NCBI RefSeq assembly: GCF_016632335.1
Contig: NZ_JAEPBG010000001.1
Span: 496,001-560,000, forward strand
Direction of reading: 5' to 3'
Length of the DNA: 64,000 nucleotides
Source: Noviherbaspirillum pedocola
GTDB taxonomy: Bacteria; Pseudomonadota; Gammaproteobacteria; Burkholderiales; Burkholderiaceae_D
In this document: positions 9,805 through 19,349 of the stretch, in pieces
How positions within the stretch are numbered: the first letter of the stretch is position 1
Layout: each line of letters begins with the position of its first letter
Position numbers and translations under genes: made by a program
Notes under the pieces: model-generated
The model's input: the letters and a program-made list of their open reading frames with translations, nothing else
Told to the model about the DNA's origin: nothing
Database searches by the model: none

Positions 9805-12438
9805 TCAATCCGCAATGCCAGGCGGTGCGTCGCACTGAAGTCCATGCAAGGGGGTGACGACGAGGAGCCAGCCGCGCGATTCGGTGTCATTGCCCATCGG
9901 GCTCAGCAGCACCCGCAACACGGTCTCGCCGCGCTGCGCCTCAAATGTGGCTACGCGGCCCGGTGCCAGCACCCGAGGCAGCTCCGGGAAAAGGTGGCGC
10001 GCGTTTTCGCCGAGCACTGGACTGTGCCGGCCGAACAGCTTCCGCGCAGCGTGATTGGCCAGCACGATCACGCACCGGTCATCGCTGACAAGCACCGCAA
10101 CGGGCACCTGATGCAGCGCCTCGCGGGCGATGTCCGGGCTGATTTCGTCTTGTCGGAGGACCCTCCGCTGCTGGTCCAGCAGGGTTTCGAGCTGACGGTT
10201 CGCAGCGCTGAGCTGCTGGTACGCGGTGCGCAACTTCAGCGTCAGCACGCGATTCTCGTTGGCCATCGCGCCGTGGTTGAACGCTTCGCGGATATGAGCC
10301 AGCAATTGCTTGTCGTCCCAGGGCTTGGTCAGGACCTTGTAGATCGCGCCGGCATTGACCGCCTCCGTCACCGTCTGCAGTTCGGTGAAGCCGGAAAGCA
10401 GGATGCGCACCGTGTCCGGATACAGCTGCCGGACCGCGCGCAGGAACTCGATGCCGTCCATCTCGGGCATGCGATGGTCCGACACGACCACGTCAATCTG
10501 CTGTTCGGCGAGCAGCTGCAGTCCCTGCTGCCCGTTCGCGGCAGTCAGGATCTGGTAGCCCTCGTTGCGCAGCCGCCGCTTGAGCGAGTACAGGATGGTC
10601 GGCTCGTCATCGACCAGCAGCAAGGTCGGCTCCCTGCGGTTGAAGCGCAGCAGGTGATCCTGCAGTCCGACGCCGTCACGCAACAGCGACGTCACCGCTT
10701 CTGCCGGCACGGGCTTGCACACGTAGTAGCCCTGCACCTCGTCGCACATGTGGCGCGACAGGAAATCGCACTGCACCTCGCGCTCCACTCCCTCGGCGAT
10801 CACGCGCATGCCAAGGCTGTGCGCCATCGTGATGATCGCGTCCACGATCGCCGCTGCATTGGCCGCTTCGGGAACCCGCGCCATGAATGAGCGGTCGACT
10901 TTCAGCACGTCGATGGGCAGCACTTGCAGGTAAGCCAGGCTGGAGTAGCCTGCGCCGAAATCATCGAGGCATATGCGCACCCCTTGCCGCCTGAGGACTG
11001 ACAGGCACTCGATGGCGTGCTCCATATCGCGCATGAGCACGCTTTCGGTCAGCTCGAGATCGAGAAAGCGCGGCTCCAATCCCACTTCATCGAGAGTGCG
11101 CATGATGTCCGTCACCAGGCTGGGCATCGAAAACTGGCGCGCCGACAGGTTGACCGCCACGCGCAGTCCGGCAAAGCCCAACTGGTGCCAGCGAACCAAC
11201 TGGGAGCATGCGGTGCGCAACACCCAATCGCCAAGCTCGCCGATCAGGCCGCACTCTTCGGCAGCGGCGATCAGCATGGCGGGCGACACCTCGACCCCGT
11301 CCGCAGTGGTCCAGCGCACCAGGGCTTCCACTGCGCAAATCTTGCCGCTGACGAGATCGACCTGGGGCTGATAATGCACATGCAGGCCGCCGCGCGCGAG
11401 CGCGTCACGCAGTGCAAAGCCCAGCCGGAAACGCTGCAGTTCAGCCTCACCGGACGACGCGTCCTCGTAGCACAGCGTGCCCGGTCCTTCGAGTTTGGCG
11501 CGCCCGAGCGCGCGGTCCGCCGCCATGAGCAGCGCGCTTGTCGTTTGTCCGGACAGCGGGAAGGTGGCCACGCCGGTGCAGCATGTCACGCACACGCGCT
11601 GGTCGCCGTAGTCGAGCGGTTGCGCCACTGCCTCGGCGACGGCGCGCAGCAACCCGGGCTCGAGCGCGCCGTGTTCGGCCTCCACCAGGACCAGGAATTT
11701 GTCGCCGTTCTCGCGTGCCACGGTCGCCTGCGCGCCTGCCGCGTGTGCGATGCGGGAAGCGATCTCCGCCAGGATCCGGTCGCCGGCATCGTGGCCAAGC
11801 CAGGCGTTGACGCGCTTGAACAAGTCCAGGTCGAGCATTGCCACCAGCACTTCCCGCGGGGTGCGCGCCGCGCGCTGGATGGCGCGCTCGGTCCGGTCGC
11901 GAAACAGCGCATGGTTGGGCAAGCCGGTCAATGCGTCATGGGTCAGGGAATACTGCAGGTCGTGTCGGGAAACCGTTTCCATGGTGACATCGCAGCCCTG
12001 AATCAGAAGCCCGGCGACCCCGCTGTCCTCAGGGCCCGGAATCGGCTGGATCACAAAGTCGACGTAGCGCAACTGCGGCTCGCCACCGGACGCATTGCGC
12101 AGCCGTATCGGACAAGCGCTTTCGCAGTGGCGCTCGGAGCGCCTATACACGTTGCGCAGCAGGCACAGCAGGTTTTCCTGCTCCTGCAGTTCCGGCACCG
12201 CTTTGGCCAGTGGCAGACCGATCAGGTCTTCATGGCCCACCAGGCGCCTGTACGCATCGTTCGCGTGGACCACGGTAAATTCCGGGCCGGCCAGGACGAG
12301 GACGAAACCGGGCGCATGCTCGAACCACTCAAGCGCAACATACCTTCCAAGTCCGCTCTGTATCGCCGCCTGGCGGGCTGAGGGCTCCATGCTTTCCATT
12401 TCGGTCGTTTCAGCAATGCGGGTTTTACTCAGCTTCAT
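9805..12438 (-). CDS. PAS-GGDEF(degenerate)-EAL-receiver-PAS signalling protein
   Basis: About 877 residues with an uncommon order: PAS, GGDEF-like, EAL, then a receiver and a C-terminal PAS. The GGDEF site is degraded to NGDKF (within ARENGDKFLVLV, bases about 11695-11715), so cyclase activity is doubtful. The EAL domain looks intact (AVEALVRW, VNLSARQ, LELTES, CLDDFGAGYSS, LKVDRSF, AEGVE, DEVQGYYVCKP). The receiver has VSDHRMPEMDG and a LTKPWDD ending similar to RpfG-type receivers. The probable role is a c-di-GMP phosphodiesterase whose GGDEF half may only bind nucleotide. I chose the ATG at 12438; upstream ATGs at 12504 and 12522 are possible and no ribosome site decides. Confidence 0.82.
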   Translation of the reverse strand: MKLSKTRIAETTEMESMEPSARQAAIQSGLGRYVALEWFEHAPGFVLVLAGPEFTVVHANDAYRRLVGHEDLIGLPLAKAVPELQEQENLLCLLRNVYRRSERHCESACPIRLRNASGGEPQLRYVDFVIQPIPGPEDSGVAGLLIQGCDVTMETVSRHDLQYSLTHDALTGLPNHALFRDRTERAIQRAARTPREVLVAMLDLDLFKRVNAWLGHDAGDRILAEIASRIAHAAGAQATVARENGDKFLVLVEAEHGALEPGLLRAVAEAVAQPLDYGDQRVCVTCCTGVATFPLSGQTTSALLMAADRALGRAKLEGPGTLCYEDASSGEAELQRFRLGFALRDALARGGLHVHYQPQVDLVSGKICAVEALVRWTTADGVEVSPAMLIAAAEECGLIGELGDWVLRTACSQLVRWHQLGFAGLRVAVNLSARQFSMPSLVTDIMRTLDEVGLEPRFLDLELTESVLMRDMEHAIECLSVLRRQGVRICLDDFGAGYSSLAYLQVLPIDVLKVDRSFMARVPEAANAAAIVDAIITMAHSLGMRVIAEGVEREVQCDFLSRHMCDEVQGYYVCKPVPAEAVTSLLRDGVGLQDHLLRFNRREPTLLLVDDEPTILYSLKRRLRNEGYQILTAANGQQGLQLLAEQQIDVVVSDHRMPEMDGIEFLRAVRQLYPDTVRILLSGFTELQTVTEAVNAGAIYKVLTKPWDDKQLLAHIREAFNHGAMANENRVLTLKLRTAYQQLSAANRQLETLLDQQRRVLRQDEISPDIAREALHQVPVAVLVSDDRCVIVLANHAARKLFGRHSPVLGENARHLFPELPRVLAPGRVATFEAQRGETVLRVLLSPMGNDTESRGWLLVVTPLHGLQCDAPPGIAD

Positions 12439-12845
12439 TCCGTGGGCGGGAACGCCGCAGCGCTCCGTCAAGAGGGACAGAACAAAAATGTCCGGAGGAT
12501 ACATGTCAATGCGATTTGCCATCATTGGATGATTTGCGACAGGTTGTCGCAGGCGAACATGGAAGCGAGCGAAAAGTCGAAGCGGATTTCGACGGACGGC
12601 GCGGCGCGGGGGCCACGCCAGCGCGGACGGCGCGCCGCGCCGTCGCATTTTTTTCCAGGATCATGTCGTGCATTTAACGACCCGTGCACCTCGATCCCGT
12701 TGGCTATAATCCGGGTCGATGCAGCTTTCCAACAAGAAAAGCTGTACTCGGGAGGCACGTGGTCGACCATAGGACCGCATAGGACCGCATCGGACATCTC
12801 GGAAAAATCGGGCTGCCGCGCGCATGCCAGTCGCAAGGAAGAAAA
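12439..12845. promoter_or_regulatory. Divergent control region of the EAL gene and a NarL-type regulator
   Basis: A gene-free 407 bases between divergent genes. It holds a perfect palindrome TGCGACA-GGT-TGTCGCA (12535-12551), a consensus -10 TATAAT at 12705-12710 facing the regulator (no good -35 seen), and a small hairpin with arms CAGCTTT/AAAGCTG (about 12722-12745) in the presumed leader. The tandem 10-mer ATAGGACCGC occurs at 12769-12778 and 12779-12788, with a partial third copy after it. The palindrome is shaped like a dimer operator. The ribosome site of the regulator is AGGAAG just before 12846. Confidence 0.5.
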
Positions 12846-13478
12846 ATGATCAGAATCGTCACTGCAGACGATCACGAGCTGATTCGTGAAGGGCTCAAGA
12901 AGGTGCTGTTGCCCGAGCCTGACATCGCACTCGCCGGCGAAGCGTCAACGCTGCACGCCACGCTTGATCTGCTGGCGCGGGAAAGCATCGATGTGCTGGT
13001 GCTGGACCTGAGCCTGGAACATGGATCCGAAATACAAACCCTGCTCACGGTGCGCGCGGCATTTCCTGCAGTCTCGGTGCTGGTGCTGAGCGTGCACCCC
13101 GAGGAGCGGTTGGCAATTCCCGCGCTGAAGGCGGGAGCGGCCGGGTACGTCAGCAAGGCGATGGCCGCCGACCAAGTCATCAAGGCGATTCGCAAGATCG
13201 GCAGCGGTGGCCGCTACATCAGTCCACGTGTCGCGGAACTGCTGGCCGAGGAAGTGAGCAACCCTCCGGCCCGTCCCGCGCACCAGCACCTGACCCAGCG
13301 CGAGCGCGAGGTCTTTCAACTGCTCGGCCAAGGCATGCCGATCAAGCATGTCGCCGCCCAGCTTGAGCTGAGCATCAGTTCCGTCAACACCTACCGCGCC
13401 CGCATCTTCCGCAAGATGGGCTTGCGCAGCAACGCGGCATTGATCCGCTATGCGGTCGAGCATCGACTAGCCGACTGA
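12846..13478 (+). CDS. NarL/LuxR-family response regulator
   Basis: A 210-residue DNA-binding response regulator. The N-terminal receiver has ADDHELIREG, phosphoacceptor Asp in LVLDLSLEHG, Ser in LVLSVH and Lys in VSKAMA. The C-terminal LuxR helix-turn-helix (about 148-205) has LTQREREVFQLLGQG and the recognition helix region SISSVNTYRARIFRKM. It is a close paralogue of the regulator at 16810. HisKA_3 kinases are the usual partners of this family; the one at 2858-4543 is the only candidate seen. It converges with the diguanylate cyclase gene, leaving an 8-base gap. Confidence 0.92.
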   Translation: MIRIVTADDHELIREGLKKVLLPEPDIALAGEASTLHATLDLLARESIDVLVLDLSLEHGSEIQTLLTVRAAFPAVSVLVLSVHPEERLAIPALKAGAAGYVSKAMAADQVIKAIRKIGSGGRYISPRVAELLAEEVSNPPARPAHQHLTQREREVFQLLGQGMPIKHVAAQLELSISSVNTYRARIFRKMGLRSNAALIRYAVEHRLAD

Positions 13479-13486
13479 GCCGGTCG

Positions 13487-16400
13487 TTATGTCTTCTCCA
13501 GGCTCTGGGCAAAGCGCACGGTATCGCGCCCGGCGGCCTTGGCGGCATACATGGCACGGTCGGCGCGCTGCATCAGCGCTTCGATGGTGACCGGTTCCGG
13601 CCCGAAGGTCGCCACCCCGATGCTGGCCGTGGAGCGCCAGTGCACCTTCCCCAGCAACATCGGCGCGCCGAGGCGCGCGACCAGCTGTTGCGCGACGGTT
13701 TCCACCTGGGCCGCCGCCGCCTCCGCATTGGCGTGGAGGTCTTCCAGCAGGACGACGAATTCGTCGCCGCCCAGGCGGGCCACCGTGTCGGCCGCGCGCA
13801 CGCAGCCTGCCAGACGCTGCGCAGCGCTGCAGAGGAACATGTCGCCGACATGGTGGCCGTGGGTGTCGTTGATGCCCTTGAAGTTGTCCATGTCCAGGAA
13901 CAGCAGCGCGCCATGCTGCCGCAAACGCTGCGCGCGTGCCTGCGCCAGCCGCAGGCGGTCCAGGAACATGCGCCGGTTGGGCAAGCCTGTCAGCGTGTCG
14001 TAATAGGCCAGATTGCGGATTTGCTCCTCCTGCCTCTTGCGTTCGGTCACGTCGTTGCCTACCCGCAGAATCGAATACGGCTCTCCGAGCTCGTTGCGCA
14101 CCAGGCTCCAGCGTTCCTCGACCGTGAACTGCTCGCCATTGTTGCGCAGCTGCCTGAACTCGCCGCACCATTCGCCGGTCTTCAGCACGCAGTCCAGCGC
14201 CGCGGCTAATGCATCTGCATCCACATAGTGCGCGTGCAGCGGTATGCCGAGCGCCTGTTCCGCGGAAAGCTGATAAATGCGCGCCGCGCCCGGGTTCCAG
14301 AAACACACCCGCAGGCGCAGGTCGAGCACCGTTATGGCTTCCTGCGCGTGATTGAGCAGTTCCGCCTTTTCGCGCAGGTGCAGCAGCGTTTCCAACCGTT
14401 CGATCTCGGCCGTCGCCCGCTCCGCGAAAACCCGCAACACGGGGCGCATCAGTTCGTCCTGCGCGCGTGGCCGGCGATACAGAACGAATATCGTGCCCAG
14501 CACCTTGCCTTCCGAATTCACCAGAGCGGCTCCCGCATATGCTTCGGCAACAAGATTGCCCATCCGGCCGCCAGACGGGTACAGGCGTTGCAGCCCTTCG
14601 GGCACAATGCACTCCCTCTCCTCCAGCAGGCCCAGGCACGGAGTATCCGCGAAGCGGTACGACATGCGAGGCAGGCTGACGTCGTCGATTACCGCGGCGA
14701 TCGTGTGCGCATACTCGGCGTCATCCTCGCGGATCTGGGCGATGGCGCCGCCGTCGGCATCCAGGGCGCGCACGAGATGACGCAACAGCAGGTCGAAGAA
14801 GGCCGCCGGCGTATTGGAGGGCACCGACGCGGCCATCTGCATGAGCGCCTGGTTCACGCGCCGGCGATCTGTTACGTCGAGCATGCCGCCGACCATACGC
14901 AGCAGATTGCCGTCGCTGTCGCGCATGATCGTGGCTCGGTCCGCCAGATAGCCATAGCTGCCGTCGGCACGGCGATAGCGGTACTGGGCGCTCCATTCCG
15001 GCGCACCCTGTGCAATGGCGCTGACGATACTGTCTCTGACCGCGTCGCGTTCCTCCGGGTGTATGCGATCGAACAACAATGCCTCGTGCACCTGCGCGAT
15101 GCGCGGCGCAGGCAGCATGCGGCCATCGTCGTCGCTGCGCCATAGCTCCCCGCTCGCGGCATCCCATTCCCAGAACGCATCATTGGACACGCGCGCGATC
15201 GCGCGGAAACGCATTTCACTGCGGCGCAATGCCTCTTCGCCACGCCGGATGCTGGTCAGGTCATGCCACGCTCCTTCGATACGCTGTCGCCCCGCCTTGT
15301 CGACCATTGCCTGTCCAAGCAACCGAACGGGGTGGATCGCGCCACCGGTGCCGTGCAAATCCAGCTCGACGTCGAAGCTCTCGCCGCTTTGGCGGCAATG
15401 TGCCAGCGCCGCCAGCAACTGCCGCCTGGCCCGCGCAGGGAACTTCGCTCCCAACGCGCGAATGGATAATGCGCCCTCCTCCAGGCCGAAGCAGGCGGGC
15501 GGGCTGCCGCTCAGTTCCAGCCGCGCCGGGGAAAGTTCCAAGGCCCATCCACCGATCCCCGCCATGCGGCTGGCATTGCGCACCAGCGATTCGCTGCGAC
15601 GCAAGCGGTCGTCGCGGATCTTCTCCGCCGTGATGTCTTCGGCGACCACGAGTACCCGGCAATCAGCGCCGCTCGTGCCCGCCAACACCGTCAGGGACGA
15701 CCGGGCCCAGACAACGACGCCACTGCGATGCAGGTAGCGCCGCTCGCGACTGCCGCTCGAGCGCTGCTTGCGCATCACCTCCTCGATGATTTCGCAAGCC
15801 TCGCCGCGGTCGGCAGGATGTTTCAGGCTCAGGAATTCAACCCCTTCGAGCTCATGTTCGGCATACCCCATCATTTGCGCATAACTACGATTGACCTTGA
15901 GCACGTAACCGTCGGCATCAACGATCGCCATGCCGTTGATCGCATCGTCGAACAGTTGCTGGTAGCGCTGTTGGGCCAGTACCGCCGCCTGTTCCTTGCG
16001 CAGGACCGTTCGCAGCGCATTCCCGCCGAACAGGACAAGCAGCAGGATTCCGGTCGACATGCTCAGCATGGCGCCGTACACCTGCCACGGGCCCGCGTGC
16101 GCATCGAAATGCCCCGGGGCGGCGCCGCGCGCCGGATCGACCAGCTTGGCCACGCAGCCGCGCGCGGCTGCGCCCGCCGTCGGCGCCGAGAAGTCCGGTG
16201 CCGCGTGTTGGGCGGAGAGGCGGTCGATGCAGGCTAGCCCGGCAGGATCGTCGAGGAATCGAGGACGCAGTGAGCGCGCTGTCATCGCGACCTCATCGGC
16301 CTTGGCGATTACCTGCGCCAGCGCAGCCGCAGTTTGCCGTTGCCGATAAAGCGCGCGCAAATCGTCCAGCTGGTCGAGCCGCGTGGACAGCTCGACAATT

Positions 16401-16567
16401 TCCATGGATAGCTCGATACGGTCCTGCAGCAGTCGCTGCTGATGTTGATACTGGAAGATGAACCAGCAAGCCATGGCTGTGAATGCCAGAACGCCAATGA
16501 GCATCGCGCCGGTCCACCATCGGACCGGCCGGCGCAACCGGCGCAAGCGGGAAGGGATTTCTTGCAT
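13487..16567 (-). CDS. Membrane-anchored multi-PAS/GAF diguanylate cyclase
   Basis: About 1026 residues, predicted to make c-di-GMP from two GTP. A membrane helix at about 20-38 and another at about 163-182 flank a periplasmic loop of about 120 residues that may sense an external signal. Several PAS/PAC modules follow, with a GAF-like stretch before the last PAS. The C-terminal GGDEF domain begins at the usual YYDTLTGLPNRR, keeps FLDMDNFKGIND and has an intact ARLGGDEFVVLL. No EAL domain is present. I took the ATG at 16567 because it puts the first helix close to the N-terminus; the ribosome site is weak. It is divergent from the second NarL-type regulator. Confidence 0.88.
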   Translation of the reverse strand: MQEIPSRLRRLRRPVRWWTGAMLIGVLAFTAMACWFIFQYQHQQRLLQDRIELSMEIVELSTRLDQLDDLRALYRQRQTAAALAQVIAKADEVAMTARSLRPRFLDDPAGLACIDRLSAQHAAPDFSAPTAGAAARGCVAKLVDPARGAAPGHFDAHAGPWQVYGAMLSMSTGILLLVLFGGNALRTVLRKEQAAVLAQQRYQQLFDDAINGMAIVDADGYVLKVNRSYAQMMGYAEHELEGVEFLSLKHPADRGEACEIIEEVMRKQRSSGSRERRYLHRSGVVVWARSSLTVLAGTSGADCRVLVVAEDITAEKIRDDRLRRSESLVRNASRMAGIGGWALELSPARLELSGSPPACFGLEEGALSIRALGAKFPARARRQLLAALAHCRQSGESFDVELDLHGTGGAIHPVRLLGQAMVDKAGRQRIEGAWHDLTSIRRGEEALRRSEMRFRAIARVSNDAFWEWDAASGELWRSDDDGRMLPAPRIAQVHEALLFDRIHPEERDAVRDSIVSAIAQGAPEWSAQYRYRRADGSYGYLADRATIMRDSDGNLLRMVGGMLDVTDRRRVNQALMQMAASVPSNTPAAFFDLLLRHLVRALDADGGAIAQIREDDAEYAHTIAAVIDDVSLPRMSYRFADTPCLGLLEERECIVPEGLQRLYPSGGRMGNLVAEAYAGAALVNSEGKVLGTIFVLYRRPRAQDELMRPVLRVFAERATAEIERLETLLHLREKAELLNHAQEAITVLDLRLRVCFWNPGAARIYQLSAEQALGIPLHAHYVDADALAAALDCVLKTGEWCGEFRQLRNNGEQFTVEERWSLVRNELGEPYSILRVGNDVTERKRQEEQIRNLAYYDTLTGLPNRRMFLDRLRLAQARAQRLRQHGALLFLDMDNFKGINDTHGHHVGDMFLCSAAQRLAGCVRAADTVARLGGDEFVVLLEDLHANAEAAAAQVETVAQQLVARLGAPMLLGKVHWRSTASIGVATFGPEPVTIEALMQRADRAMYAAKAAGRDTVRFAQSLEKT

Positions 16568-16809
16568 GGGGCAGTCGATTCGATTGCGCGTGATGGAATG
16601 CGGCAGTGCCAGGGCCGCGGAGAAGGAATTGGAGACCAATGATGTTGCCCGAGGCAAAAGGCACCGCGCAATTGACAAATTCGCGCCTTGCTGCGTCGTA
16701 AATTACACGACAGCCAGCGTCGATTGTTACATTGGGCAAGGAGGGCGGCTTGGCAAAAATTCAGCACGGCGGCCCGAAACTGCTTGGCTCGTGTTTGGGA
16801 ATGGCAACT
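16568..16809. promoter_or_regulatory. Divergent control region of the cyclase and a NarL-type regulator
   Basis: A 242-base gap. A TTGACA hexamer lies at 16672-16677. About 18 bases downstream the sequence is only weakly -10-like (TCGTAA), and an inverted repeat GTCGT-N7-ACGAC (16695-16711) overlaps that position, as an operator could. Both calls are by eye. Confidence 0.35.
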
Positions 16810-17442
16810 ATGATCAGGATTGTCGTGGCGGATGACCACCAGCTTGTACGGGAAGGCATCAAGAAGATTCTTGCGCTGCATGCGGATATGGAACTGGCGG
16901 CCGAAGCTTCGGATCTGGAATCGCTGCTGACGGAACTTTCGCAACAGCAGGTCGACATCCTGCTGCTTGATCTCAGCTTGAGCGGAAACGATGAACTGCA
17001 TGCCTTGCGGACCGTGCGCAAGCGCTATCCGGCGCTGCCGGTGCTCGTCATCAGTTCGCATCACGAAAGCCAGTTCGGCTTGGAAACATTGAGGCTGGGC
17101 GCGGCTGGCTACATTTCCAAATCGATGACGGTCGATGTGATCGTCAAAGCCATCCGTAAAGTTCGTGCGGGCGGCCGCTACATCAGCGAATCCCTGTCCG
17201 AACTGTTGGCGCAGGAGTTGTCTGCACCGAGGCAGCGCATGCCGCATGAGCAATTGACCAATCGCGAAACCGAGGTGCTGCGCCTTTTGGCCAGCGGACT
17301 GGCGCTGAAACAGATCGCCGCAAGGCTCGACATCAGCATCAGCTCGGTGAACACCTACCGCATGCGCATCCTGGAGAAAATGCAGCTCAACAATAGTGCG
17401 GAGCTGATCCGGTATGCGGTCAAACATAATTTGGTAGCCTGA
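16810..17442 (+). CDS. NarL/LuxR-family response regulator
   Basis: A 210-residue regulator, paralogous along its whole length to the one at 12846. The receiver has ADDHQLVREG, phosphoacceptor in LLLDLSLSGND and Lys in ISKSMT. The LuxR domain has LTNRETEVLRLLASG and SISSVNTYRMRILEKM. I chose the ATG at 16810, where MIRIVVADDH matches the paralogue; an ATG three codons earlier (16801) is possible. Two near-identical regulators near one HisKA_3 kinase suggest a branched pathway. A broken phosphoesterase fragment starts directly after its stop. Confidence 0.9.
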   Translation: MIRIVVADDHQLVREGIKKILALHADMELAAEASDLESLLTELSQQQVDILLLDLSLSGNDELHALRTVRKRYPALPVLVISSHHESQFGLETLRLGAAGYISKSMTVDVIVKAIRKVRAGGRYISESLSELLAQELSAPRQRMPHEQLTNRETEVLRLLASGLALKQIAARLDISISSVNTYRMRILEKMQLNNSAELIRYAVKHNLVA

Positions 17443-17449
17443 CCTGCCT

Positions 17450-17685
17450 GCATTCCCGCAGCGATTGCATTGCGTTCGCCGGCCGGGCATCGACAGAAGG
17501 CAGCGATGGCGCATCGCAAGCCGGCCTGGACCGCATCCACACCATCGTCGTGATCTACGCCGAAAACCACAGCTTCGACAATATGTACGGCCTGTTGCCT
17601 GCGCGAACGGCGTGGCCAACGCCAGTGCGCTGGCGAAGACGCAGCTCGATCACGGCGGCCGGCCGCTGCCGCAGCTGCCGGTCGC
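17450..17685 (+). pseudogene. Broken fragment of the downstream phosphoesterase gene
   Basis: About 236 bases repeat the 5' part of the intact gene at 17794. The match is strong from about 17520 (GCCGGCCTG) to about 17683 and covers the catalytic ENHSFDNMYGL stretch; the counterpart is about 17893-18057. Upstream of 17520 the resemblance is weaker but still suggests the signal-peptide region. A one-base loss near 17600 shifts the frame after MYGL. The fragment then ends abruptly where similarity stops. It is a relic of a tandem duplication or recombination. Confidence 0.8.
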
Positions 17686-17793
17686 CCATGCGATGCGGTT
17701 GTCCGGGAAAGGGAATGTTCAGCGCCTTCAGTCTGTAGAATGCTCCGGGCAAAAAGAATGCATTCCATCCGAACGGAAGCAAGGGAGACCACC

Positions 17794-19311
17794 ATGAAGC
17801 CCACCTGCATTGCCGCAGCCGCAGCCATCGCCATCGCCATCGCGCTCGCCGGCTGCGCCTCCACGAAGAGCGTCGACACCGGGCCGAGCGCCGGCCTGAA
17901 CCGTATCGACACCATCGTCGTGATCTACGCCGAGAACCACAGCTTCGACAACATGTACGGCCTGTTCCCCGGCGCGAATGGCGTGGCCAACGCCAGTGCG
18001 CTGGCGAAGACGCAGCTCGATCACGACGGCCGGCCGCTGCCGCAGCTGCCAGCCGTCTATACCGCGCAGGGCAAGCCGGATGCGCGCTATCCCGCCGGCC
18101 TGCCGAACGGTCCCTTCCGCATCGACGCGCCGCCGGTGAATGCGCGCATCGACCAGGTGGTGCCGAGCCCGATCCACAACTACTACCAGAACATCGAGCA
18201 GATCAACGGCGGCGCGAACAACCGCTTCGTCGCGATGACCACGGTCGGCGCCTGGACCATGGGCTACTACGACGGCTCCACGCAAAAAGTCTGGCAATGG
18301 GCGCGTGACTATACGCTGGCGGACAACTTCTTCATGGGCGCCTTCGGCGGCTCCTTCCTGAATCACCAGTGGCTGGTCTGCGCCTGCACCCCGGTCTACG
18401 CGGATGCGCCGGCCTCGATGCGCGCGCAGCTCGATGAACAGGGGCGATTGAAGAAGAAGCCGCAATCGCCGGCGTCTGTGCTCGATGGCCCGGTGCAGGT
18501 CTTCGACGGCCCGGTCACGCCGGACGGCTTTGTCGTCAACACCTCGCAGCCGTCATACCAGCCCAGCGGCGTCGCGCCGGCCGCAGGAGGCAGCGCGGAC
18601 TTCGCCGATCCGGCCAAGCATCCGGTGCCGCCGCAGCATGCGAAAACCATCGGCGACACGCTATCGGCCAAGGGTGTTTCCTGGACCTGGTATGCCGGCG
18701 GCTGGAACGCGGCGGTGGCTGACGGCCGCAAGACGCCGGGCGAAAAGCGCGCCGTCATCTATAACCGGGATGCGGGCAGCCCGAACTTCCAGCCGCACCA
18801 TCAGCCGTTCAACTATTTCGCCCGCTTCGCGCCGGGCACGCCGGACCGCGCCGCGCACCTGAAGGACGGCGATGATTTTCTTGCCGCGATCGACAAGGGC
18901 ACCCTGCCGCAGGTGGCGTTCTACAAGCCGGCCGGGCGCCTGACCCAGCATCCGTCCTATACCGATATCCAGAGCGGCGACGTCCACCTCGCCGAGCTGC
19001 TGGAGCGGCTGAGGAAGAGCCCGCAATGGGAACGGATGGCGGTGATCGTGACCTATGACGAGAACGGCGGGTACTGGGACCATGTGTCACCGCCGACCGG
19101 CCCCGGCTGGGGCGACCGCTGGGGGCCGGGCACGCGCATACCGACGATCGTCGTGTCCCCGTTCGCCCGGCGTGGCTACGTCGACCACACCTCGCTGGAT
19201 ACCACGTCGATACTGAAATTCATCACCAAACGCCATGGCCTGGAGCCCTTACCAGGCGTGCGTGCCAATACCGGGGACATGACGAGCGCGTTCGCGTTTG
19301 ACGCGCGCTGA
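17794..19311 (+). CDS. Lipoprotein phosphoesterase (acid phosphatase / phospholipase C superfamily)
   Basis: About 505 residues. The N-terminus MKPTCIAAAAAIAIAIALAG followed by Cys is a lipoprotein signal with lipobox LAGC, so it is likely anchored at the cell envelope. The phosphoesterase superfamily (phospholipase C and AcpA-type acid phosphatase) is shown by YAENHSFDNMYGL near the N-terminus and by TYDENGGYWDHVSPP near residue 425; these hold the metal ligands and nucleophile region of the family. Substrate (phospholipid or phosphomonoester) cannot be told from sequence. The ATG at 17794 is preceded by AGGGAGA and fits the signal peptide better than the ATG at 17740. It converges with the dehalogenase-like gene. 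Confidence 0.87.
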   Translation: MKPTCIAAAAAIAIAIALAGCASTKSVDTGPSAGLNRIDTIVVIYAENHSFDNMYGLFPGANGVANASALAKTQLDHDGRPLPQLPAVYTAQGKPDARYPAGLPNGPFRIDAPPVNARIDQVVPSPIHNYYQNIEQINGGANNRFVAMTTVGAWTMGYYDGSTQKVWQWARDYTLADNFFMGAFGGSFLNHQWLVCACTPVYADAPASMRAQLDEQGRLKKKPQSPASVLDGPVQVFDGPVTPDGFVVNTSQPSYQPSGVAPAAGGSADFADPAKHPVPPQHAKTIGDTLSAKGVSWTWYAGGWNAAVADGRKTPGEKRAVIYNRDAGSPNFQPHHQPFNYFARFAPGTPDRAAHLKDGDDFLAAIDKGTLPQVAFYKPAGRLTQHPSYTDIQSGDVHLAELLERLRKSPQWERMAVIVTYDENGGYWDHVSPPTGPGWGDRWGPGTRIPTIVVSPFARRGYVDHTSLDTTSILKFITKRHGLEPLPGVRANTGDMTSAFAFDAR

Positions 19312-19349
19312 ATCTTCGGAGACCGGGAAAGGAAAAGCGGCCCGCGCCT

